7,931 nucleotides of DNA from CAYLSO01 sp964386525 (GTDB taxonomy: Bacteria; Eisenbacteria; RBG-16-71-46; DASYSL01), in contig CAYLSO010000007.1 in the NCBI GenBank assembly GCA_964386525.1, positions 1 to 7,931 of the forward strand. The letters are read 5' to 3'. The translations under genes and the position numbers were made by a program. The notes below the pieces were generated by a model that searched no databases, was not told where the DNA came from, and worked only from the letters and a program-made list of their open reading frames with translations. Shown here piece after piece: positions 1 to 5,319 of the stretch; positions within the stretch are counted from its first letter, which is position 1, and each line of letters opens with the position of its first letter.

Positions 1-3000
1 TGAGGCCGCGGTGCTCTTCCCTCGGATCCGCCCTCGCGATCCTGATCCCGCTCGTCGCCCTCGATTCGCCCGCGCCGCGCCCGGCGGGACCGCTGCCGGC
101 GGAAACGCCGGACCACGCTACCGTGGCCTCGCTGCAGGAGACCGTCCGCCGCTGGGAGTACCACGTCACCTGGCAGGAGCGGACCAGCCTGCCGGGGCTG
201 CCCGCCGCCTACCACGCCCCCAACCGGGCCCACGACCTGCGCACGTACTTCACGCCGGACGGCGTCCGCATGACGCGGCGCACGGCGGCCGGACCGGGCT
301 GGGAGTGGGGTCTGTCGCTGGCGGCGTACGGAGCCGGCGCCGCCCTCGCCGCCCCGGTGCCCGCCCGGCTCGTGACCGCGCAGAACCGCATCGAGTACCG
401 ACGGGGCGACCTCGTCGAGTGGTACGTGAACGACGAACGCGGTCTCGAGCAGGGCTTCACGCTAGCCGCGCCGCCGGCCGGGCACTCGGGTGACGCGCCG
501 CTCGTGCTCGAGCTCGCGCTGGCCGGCGACCTGCGGGGGGCGCTGGCCGCCGGCGGCGAGACCCTCGAGCTGGCCTCCGCCGACGGCGCGGCCGTCCTGC
601 GCTACGGGCAACTCGCCGCCTACGACGCACGCGGCCGCGCCCTGCCCGCCCGGATGGAGCTGGCGGACGCCGGCGCGCGGATCCGCCTGCTGGTGGACGC
701 CCGCAGCGCCACCTATCCCGTCACCATCGACCCCCTGACGACATCGGCGACCTGGTCGTTCGAAGGGGACCAGGCCGACCCCCACGTCGGCTACTCGGTG
801 GCCACCGCCGGCGATGTCAACGGCGACGGTTTCTCGGACGTGATCGTGGGCAGCCCGCGGTACGACAACGGGCAGCTCGACGAGGGCAAGGTCTTCGTCT
901 TCTGCGGCTCGCCCGCGGGCCTGCCGAGCGCGCCGACGTGGACGGCCGAGGGCAACCGCGAGGCCGCGGGGCTGGGCTTTTCGGTGGCCACCGCCGGCGA
1001 CGTCAACGGTGACGGCTACTCCGAGATCCTGGTCGGCGCGCCCGAGTACTCGGTATTCGCCGACGAGGCCGGCGCGGCGTTCCTGTGGTACGGGGCGTAC
1101 TTCGGGCTCGGCCCCCCAGGGGCCCCGGACAACGCGGACTGGAAGGTCTACCCGCGGGCGCCCGGCGAGATGCTCGGCTACTCGGTGGCGAGCGGCGGCG
1201 ACGTCAACGGCGACGGCTGCGCCGAGATCCTCCTCGGGGTTCCCGGCGCCGACGTCCCCCACCCCAACAACGGCCGCGTCGACGTCTACTGGGGCGGCCG
1301 CGATGGGATCACCGCGCCCGCCCGGCAGGTCTACGTGGCCGCGTACGGGGCCGAGATGGGGCACTGCGTGGCGCCGGCGGGTGACGTCAACGGCGACGGC
1401 TACGGCGACATCCTCACTTCGTCGCCCAACTACTCGAGCAGCGGGGCGGCGCTGGTCTTCTACGGCCCGGGGCTCTCCACCGAGCTCGGGCAGGTCTGGG
1501 CGGCGTTCGGGCCCCACGCGGGATCTGGGTTCGGCTCGTCGGCGGGCACTGCCGGGGACGTCAACGGCGACGGCTACGCTGACGTCATCGCCGGGGCGCT
1601 CGGGTTCGAGAACGACAAGACCGACGAGGGCGCCGCATACGTCTACCTGGGCGGGGCCACCGGCCTGGCGGCGACCGCGGCGTGGAGCGCCGAGGGCGAT
1701 CAGGTGGGGGCGCGGATGGGCGCCAGCGTGGGCACGGCCGGCGACGCCGACGGCGACGGCTACGCCGACATCGCCGTGGGCACGCCGGGCTGGGGGTTCC
1801 AGCAGGCCGGCGAGGGCATGGTCAGCGTCTGGTTTGGGGGCCTCGGCGGCCTGGGAGCGCCCTCGTGGGCGGCGAGCGCCGACTGGCGATACGAGGGCGA
1901 CGTCGCGGATCTGGCTCTCGGGACGACGGTGGCCTGCGCCGGCGACGTGGACGGCGACGGGCTCAGCGACCTGCTGGCGGGCAGCCCCTCCTACGACCAC
2001 CCCGAGGTCAACGAAGGCCTGGTGATGCTCTTCGGCGGCCGCCACCAGGGCATGGGGATGGTGACCGGGTGGGAATACGCCTCCGACCGGCAGTTCGCCG
2101 CGCTCGGCTGGTCGGTGGCGGCCGGTGACGTGGACGGCAACGGCCACTCCGATCTCATCCTCGGGGCCCCCTACTTCGACGCCGGCGTCCCCGAGGAGGG
2201 AGCGGTCTTCGTCTTCACCTGCGGCTCGAACGGCCCGTCGCTCACGACCCCGACCTGGACCGCGCGCGGCACCCAGGTGGCGGCGAACCTCGGCTACTCG
2301 GTCGCCAACGCGGGCGACGTCAACGGCGACGGCTACGACGACATCCTGGTCGGCGCCCTCGGCTACTCCGCGGGCGGCGAGGGCAGCGAGGGGCACGCCT
2401 TTCTCTGGTGTGGCTCGGCAGCCGGGCTGGGCGATCCGGGCACGCCGGCCAACGCCGACTGGAGCGCGCAGGCGAACCAGGCGAACGCGGAGTTCGGGCA
2501 CTGCGTCGCGGGCGCCGGCGACGTGGACGGCGACGGCTACGCCGACATCCTGGTCGGCGCCCAGTACTTCGACTCCGGCCAGACCGACGAGGGCGCGGTC
2601 TTCCTCTGGCGCGGCTCGGCCACAGGCCTGGGTGACCCGGGCGTACCCCTCAACGCCGACTGGCGGGCGCAGTCCGACCAGGCCGGCGCGCGCCTCGGCT
2701 ACTCGTGCGCCGGGGCCGGCGACGTCGACGGCGACGGCTACGACGACGTGATCGTCGGCGCCCTCATGTACGACCACACGGTCAACGACGAAGGCGCCGC
2801 CTTCGTCTGGCTGGCCGCGAACTCGGGGTTGGTGATCGCCGGCACGCCCGCCAACGCCGACTGGTCGGCGTTCGGCGGCCAGGCGCTCGGCCACCTCGGA
2901 GCCTCGGTGGCGGGCGCGGGTGACGTGGACGGCGACGGCATCGGCGACGTGCTGGCCGGGGCTCCGGACTACGACGGAGCGGCGGTCGACGGCGGCCGGG

Positions 3001-4118
3001 TCTTCCTCCATCTGGGCACGCCGACCGGGCCGGCCGCGGTGGCGGCGATGGCCCGCGACGGGACGCAGGCCGGCATGCGGCTCGGCGGGCGCGTCGGCAG
3101 CGCCGGCGACGCCAACGCCGACGGCCTGGCGGACGTCTTCGCCTCGGCCCCCACCTACGAGAGCGAGGGCGGCGACGACGCCGGCGCCGTCTTCATCTGG
3201 TTCGGCTCGAGCTCGACCATACTCACCCCCACCAACCAGGGCATGGCGTGGGGCGAGCCCGGATCGCAGTTCGGCTTCGCGGCGGCCTGCGCCGGAGACG
3301 TCAACGGCGACGGGTTCGCGGACCTGGTCGTCGGCGCTCCGGTCTTCAACGAAGGCCAGGTCGGCGAGGGCGCGGCCTATCTGTGGTACGGCGGCGGCAC
3401 CCGCCTCCACCGCATCCCGCGGCCGCGGCAACGGCGCTTCGACGACTCCGGACCCGTCGCGCAGCACGGGAGGGCCGGCAGCGCCAACGCCTTCCGCATC
3501 GACCTCTTCGCCTACTCGCCCTTCGGGCGCGGCAGGGTGAAGCTCGAGTGGGAGCAGAAGCCGTGGACGCAGCCGTTCGACGGCACGGGACTGCGGCGGA
3601 CCGCGGACTGGGTCGGCATCCCCCTGCCGGCCGCGAGCACCCTGCTCGGCACGGCGGTGGACGCGCCGCCCGGGCAGCGCGTGCACTGGCGCGTGCGGGT
3701 GCGCTACGACCCCGCGACCACGCCCCTGCAGGTCGCCGGCCCGTGGATCGGGATCCCGTGGAGCGGGCGGACCGGCGGCGGGCTGCGCATGGCGCCGGCG
3801 GCCGTGGCGGTCGAGGAGCAGCCGCCGGACGGGCGCGCGGGCGTGCGCCTGGCCGCCGAGCCGAATCCGTTCCACGGCGCCGCGGCGCTGCGCTTCGTGC
3901 TGCCGCAGGAGATGGCGGTGACCCTCGGCGTCTACGATGCGCGCGGGCAACGGGTGCGCAGGCTGCTCCCCGGGACGGCGCTCGCCGCCGGGCCGCACGC
4001 GAACACCTGGGACGGCCGAGACGACGCAGGGTGGCCGGCCGCTCCCGGCGTGTATTTCGTGCGGCTCGTCACGCCGGCCGGGGAGGCGACGACGAGGTTG
4101 GTGCGGATCCGGGAGTAG
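1..4118 (+). CDS. Secreted 14-repeat FG-GAP (integrin-alpha-like) beta-propeller protein with FlgD-like C-terminal domain; 5' end cut by one base
   Basis: This is probably an exported or cell-surface protein; no catalytic motif is seen, and adhesion or ligand binding is inferred from FG-GAP relatives. The frame is open from the left edge. Bases 1-2 (TG) read as the end of a start codon, because the next codons (MRPRCSS..., then hydrophobic ALAILIPLVAL) form a signal peptide; this gives 1,372 residues. No ATG, GTG or TTG occurs in frame before the GTG at 123, and starting there would lose the signal peptide. In order: an N-terminal region (about 42-246) with EWYVNDERGLEQGF at 140-153 and ending in ATYPVTIDPL; fourteen FG-GAP repeats (about 247-1137), each with a D-x-[ND]-x-[DN]-G calcium loop; a beta-rich linker (about 1138-1282) with HWRVRVRYDP; and a FlgD/Por-secretion-like Ig domain (about 1283-1372) with EPNPF, YDARGQRVR, WDGRDDAG and GVYFVRL. 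The last domain may serve in sorting or anchoring. The stop is TAG, 15 bp from the convergent amidotransferase gene. Confidence 0.9.
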   Translation, partial: RPRCSSLGSALAILIPLVALDSPAPRPAGPLPAETPDHATVASLQETVRRWEYHVTWQERTSLPGLPAAYHAPNRAHDLRTYFTPDGVRMTRRTAAGPGWEWGLSLAAYGAGAALAAPVPARLVTAQNRIEYRRGDLVEWYVNDERGLEQGFTLAAPPAGHSGDAPLVLELALAGDLRGALAAGGETLELASADGAAVLRYGQLAAYDARGRALPARMELADAGARIRLLVDARSATYPVTIDPLTTSATWSFEGDQADPHVGYSVATAGDVNGDGFSDVIVGSPRYDNGQLDEGKVFVFCGSPAGLPSAPTWTAEGNREAAGLGFSVATAGDVNGDGYSEILVGAPEYSVFADEAGAAFLWYGAYFGLGPPGAPDNADWKVYPRAPGEMLGYSVASGGDVNGDGCAEILLGVPGADVPHPNNGRVDVYWGGRDGITAPARQVYVAAYGAEMGHCVAPAGDVNGDGYGDILTSSPNYSSSGAALVFYGPGLSTELGQVWAAFGPHAGSGFGSSAGTAGDVNGDGYADVIAGALGFENDKTDEGAAYVYLGGATGLAATAAWSAEGDQVGARMGASVGTAGDADGDGYADIAVGTPGWGFQQAGEGMVSVWFGGLGGLGAPSWAASADWRYEGDVADLALGTTVACAGDVDGDGLSDLLAGSPSYDHPEVNEGLVMLFGGRHQGMGMVTGWEYASDRQFAALGWSVAAGDVDGNGHSDLILGAPYFDAGVPEEGAVFVFTCGSNGPSLTTPTWTARGTQVAANLGYSVANAGDVNGDGYDDILVGALGYSAGGEGSEGHAFLWCGSAAGLGDPGTPANADWSAQANQANAEFGHCVAGAGDVDGDGYADILVGAQYFDSGQTDEGAVFLWRGSATGLGDPGVPLNADWRAQSDQAGARLGYSCAGAGDVDGDGYDDVIVGALMYDHTVNDEGAAFVWLAANSGLVIAGTPANADWSAFGGQALGHLGASVAGAGDVDGDGIGDVLAGAPDYDGAAVDGGRVFLHLGTPTGPAAVAAMARDGTQAGMRLGGRVGSAGDANADGLADVFASAPTYESEGGDDAGAVFIWFGSSSTILTPTNQGMAWGEPGSQFGFAAACAGDVNGDGFADLVVGAPVFNEGQVGEGAAYLWYGGGTRLHRIPRPRQRRFDDSGPVAQHGRAGSANAFRIDLFAYSPFGRGRVKLEWEQKPWTQPFDGTGLRRTADWVGIPLPAASTLLGTAVDAPPGQRVHWRVRVRYDPATTPLQVAGPWIGIPWSGRTGGGLRMAPAAVAVEEQPPDGRAGVRLAAEPNPFHGAAALRFVLPQEMAVTLGVYDARGQRVRRLLPGTALAAGPHANTWDGRDDAGWPAAPGVYFVRLVTPAGEATTRLVRIRE
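741..3410 (+). repeat. Array of 14 FG-GAP repeats inside the propeller gene
   Basis: The 18-base calcium-loop coding motif (consensus GACGTNRACGGCGACGGC, peptide DV[ND]GDG) starts at 813, 999, 1200, 1383, 1557, 1743, 1944, 2127, 2316, 2520, 2721, 2922, 3108 and 3297, always in the same frame. Spacings are 62, 67, 61, 58, 62, 67, 61, 63, 68, 67, 67, 62 and 63 codons. A typical unit reads LGYSVA.AGDVNGDGY.D(I/V)LVGAP, then a DEG(A)AFVW strand and a G...GL turn. Loop variants are DADGDG (repeat 6), DVDGNG (repeat 8) and DANADG (repeat 13); all keep the ligand-type side chains at positions 1, 3 and 5. Integrin-type propellers use seven such blades, so 14 fits two propellers in tandem. The longer spacings mostly carry an extra '(T/V/A)P.NADW' segment. 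Confidence 0.93.
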
Positions 4119-4133
4119 ACGGCGCGCGGGAGC

Positions 4134-4901
4134 CTAGGCCGGATAGACGGTCTCGCCGTCCTCGAAGACGAGGAGGGCCCCGGGCGTGAACGCCTCCCAC
4201 CGCTCGTCGGTGAGCGGTCGCTTGGCGATCACGTGACCGCGCTGGCCGGGATCCTTCTCGGCGCCGAGGTCCACCTCCCAGTCGTCATCCCGCAGCACGA
4301 CCCGCCCGTACGGCGGGCGGCGCCGGACGTGCCACAGGCCGTTGTAGCCGCCGGCGTGGTGATAGGCGTAGAGTCGCCGCCCCTCGGAGAACAGCAGGTT
4401 CATGGTGCCGCAGGGGTTGATCTCGCGCAGCCAGCCGTGGAGGCGTCCGAAGGCCTCGAACGGCACGCGCTGGTCGGTCAGCCAGGTGGCCAGCGCGCAG
4501 AGCGCGGCCTCCGAATCGGTGCCGCCCACCGGCGTGAAGAGCCCGTCGAGTCGGGACACGAGGCGCTCCCGCTCCAGGGTGCCGTTGTGCGCCACCACGA
4601 GCTCGCGGCCGCCGACCTCGCGCGCGAACGGGTGGGTGTCGGCGAGGACCAGCTGCCCGACGCTCGCGCGCCGTACGTGTCCGATGAGGACGCGGCTGCG
4701 CAAGCCCGCGTAGCCGCGTACGAACTCGGCCAGCCAACTGCCGGCGGCCCCGGCCGGCTCCTTGAAGACCTGCGCGGCGCCGCCGGCGAAGGCCGCCACG
4801 CCCCAGCCGTGAGGGTTGTCGCGCCCCCGGCGTCGGAAGCCGCGGAACGACAGGGAGGGCAGCACCGGCTGGTCGAAGCAGAGCCCCAGCAGCTCGCACA
4901 T
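4134..4901 (-). CDS. Stand-alone class II glutamine amidotransferase, YafJ-like
   Basis: The protein has 255 residues, the same size as E. coli YafJ. It is an Ntn-type glutaminase domain expected to release ammonia from glutamine, or to hydrolyse a related gamma-glutamyl amide, in the cytoplasm; the physiological substrate is unknown. The start is fixed by chemistry: Cys2 in MCELLGL must become the N-terminal nucleophile after Met removal, so longer in-frame versions (open to 5084) would be inactive as written. Visible motifs are NPHGWGVAAF (29-38), the IGHVRRAS arginine motif (73-80), DTHPF (88-92), AHNGTL (104-109; oxyanion Asn-Gly), GGTDSEAAL (126-134; substrate-binding Asp129) and NLLFSEGRRLYAYHH (168-182). 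There is no synthetase, isomerase or ammonia-accepting domain and no such gene beside it. EgtC-type ergothioneine hydrolases share the fold, but no egt genes are present in the window. A good Shine-Dalgarno lies 6 nt upstream, partly inside a strong hairpin. Confidence 0.93.
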   Translation of the reverse strand: MCELLGLCFDQPVLPSLSFRGFRRRGRDNPHGWGVAAFAGGAAQVFKEPAGAAGSWLAEFVRGYAGLRSRVLIGHVRRASVGQLVLADTHPFAREVGGRELVVAHNGTLERERLVSRLDGLFTPVGGTDSEAALCALATWLTDQRVPFEAFGRLHGWLREINPCGTMNLLFSEGRRLYAYHHAGGYNGLWHVRRRPPYGRVVLRDDDWEVDLGAEKDPGQRGHVIAKRPLTDERWEAFTPGALLVFEDGETVYPA

Positions 4902-4907
4902 GGACTT

Positions 4908-4916
4908 CTCCTCTCC
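4908..4916 (-). promoter_or_regulatory. Ribosome binding site of the amidotransferase gene
   Basis: On the minus strand the sequence reads GGAGAGGAG, then AAGTCC, then ATG. The AGGAG core (4912 to 4908) sits six bases from the start codon at 4901, which supports starting at MCELLGL. Six of the nine bases (4911-4916) are also the 3' arm of the adjacent inverted repeat, so ribosome access could depend on RNA folding. Confidence 0.8.
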
Positions 4917-4942
4917 GGCGGCGATGGGATGCCGCCGGAGAG
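4911..4942 (-). promoter_or_regulatory. Perfect 12-bp inverted repeat (hairpin) overlapping the amidotransferase RBS
   Basis: In the amidotransferase leader the RNA would read CUCUCCGGCGGC (4942-4931), loop AUCCCAUC (4930-4923), then GCCGCCGGAGAG (4922-4911): twelve uninterrupted pairs, nine of them G-C. The 3' arm contains GGAGAG of the Shine-Dalgarno region and ends ten bases before the start codon. The position suggests translational control by RBS masking. It could also be a DNA operator, or a chance product of GC-rich sequence, though twelve perfect pairs with an 8-nt loop is strong. Confidence 0.6.
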
Positions 4943-4948
4943 AGCGTG

Positions 4949-4960
4949 CCACCGCGGTGG
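4949..4960. promoter_or_regulatory. 12-bp perfect palindrome CCACCGCGGTGG
   Basis: The twelve bases are a perfect dyad, and two further pairs (4946-4947 with 4962-4963) flank one mismatch. It lies 48 bp upstream of the amidotransferase start, where a repressor or activator operator would be expected, immediately next to the RBS-overlapping hairpin. The palindrome itself is seen; operator function is a guess. Confidence 0.35.
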
Positions 4961-5307
4961 AACGGTATTCCGTCGTCGCCCCCCGGGGGATGTGGGAGAA
5001 GATCCGGTTTAGGCGGACTGAAAGGCCTCCCGGGCGATCGGGTGGCGACGCGGGCAACTGTCGTTGCGCGAGTATGTGTTGCACGAAGCTCTTCCTTGCG
5101 ACCCGGGTGGATGGAGAGTAGGATGTTTGCGGCGATGCGATCCGCGTAGGCCGCTAGCGGACGGAGTCGATCGTCAGAACACTCCGCCTGTCGCCGCTTC
5201 GCCAGCGTGGGTCCATCCCTTCTTCCTTGCCATGCGTAGTCCATCACGGACCGTCGCGGCCCCACCCCGCAGACAGCCCCCAACCCACAGCGAGGCGTTC
5301 TGCCTCC

Positions 5308-5312
5308 GGGGG
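5308..5312 (+). promoter_or_regulatory. Ribosome binding site of the Cys-rich secreted protein gene
   Basis: GGGGG lies seven bases upstream of the ATG at 5320 and is the only purine-rich run near it. It supports this start over the in-frame upstream ATG at 5232-5234 region (frame open from 5227). A small hairpin (5292-5306) sits directly upstream. Confidence 0.55.
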
Positions 5313-5319
5313 TATCCAT

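Larger units (their letters stand above)
4902..5319. other. 418-bp divergent intergenic region, no gene recognised
   Basis: This separates the amidotransferase (-) from the Cys-rich secreted protein (+), so it should hold both promoters. I cannot identify a convincing -35/-10 pair on either strand. Dyads present, besides those at 4911-4942 and 4949-4960, are ACGG-TATT-CCGT at 4962-4973, CCCCCGGGGG at 4980-4989, CCGCTAGCGG at 5151-5160 and GAGGC-GTTCT-GCCTC at 5292-5306. The segment from about 4990 to 5290 has no good coding potential: open frames crossing it lack family-like residues and there is no tRNA-like fold. Short ATG-initiated frames at 5111/5123 end after 12 and 8 codons. Confidence 0.6.

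Noticed and set aside
11..493. 160-codon frame beginning MLFPRIRPRD at the left edge
   Set aside because: It is a +1-shifted shadow of the signal peptide and N-terminal region of the propeller protein, rich in Arg and Pro; the real frame gives a coherent signal peptide.
813..3314. Regularly spaced near-identical 18-mers resembling a CRISPR-like or tandem repeat
   Set aside because: Every copy is in the same reading frame and encodes the DV[ND]GDG calcium loop; spacings are multiples of three and the 'spacers' encode the rest of each blade.
462..3998. A 1,178-codon open frame on the minus strand antisense to the propeller gene
   Set aside because: It mirrors the FG-GAP repeats (recurring VAVAVDV-type segments from reverse-reading GACGTCAACGGCGAC) and is Arg/Pro/Gly/Ala-rich with no domain pattern. 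Its length follows from high GC and the biased third positions of the true gene.
4941..4963. Resemblance of AGCGTGCCACCGCG to the T-box core (AGGGTGGNACCGCG)
   Set aside because: Two of the key G positions are C, the similarity is explained by the palindrome CCACCGCGGTGG, no stem I or specifier loop is visible, and neither adjacent gene is an aminoacyl-tRNA or amino-acid transport gene.
4902..5084. In-frame 61-residue N-terminal extension of the amidotransferase
   Set aside because: The catalytic Cys must be residue 2, so translation has to start at 4901; the extension also reads through the hairpin and RBS and has no family resemblance.
5111..5149. Tiny ATG frames (12 and 8 codons) with an upstream GGAG, possible leader peptide
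   Set aside because: The encoded residues are unremarkable, with no run of regulatory codons or attenuator, and the distance to the next gene is about 170 bp.
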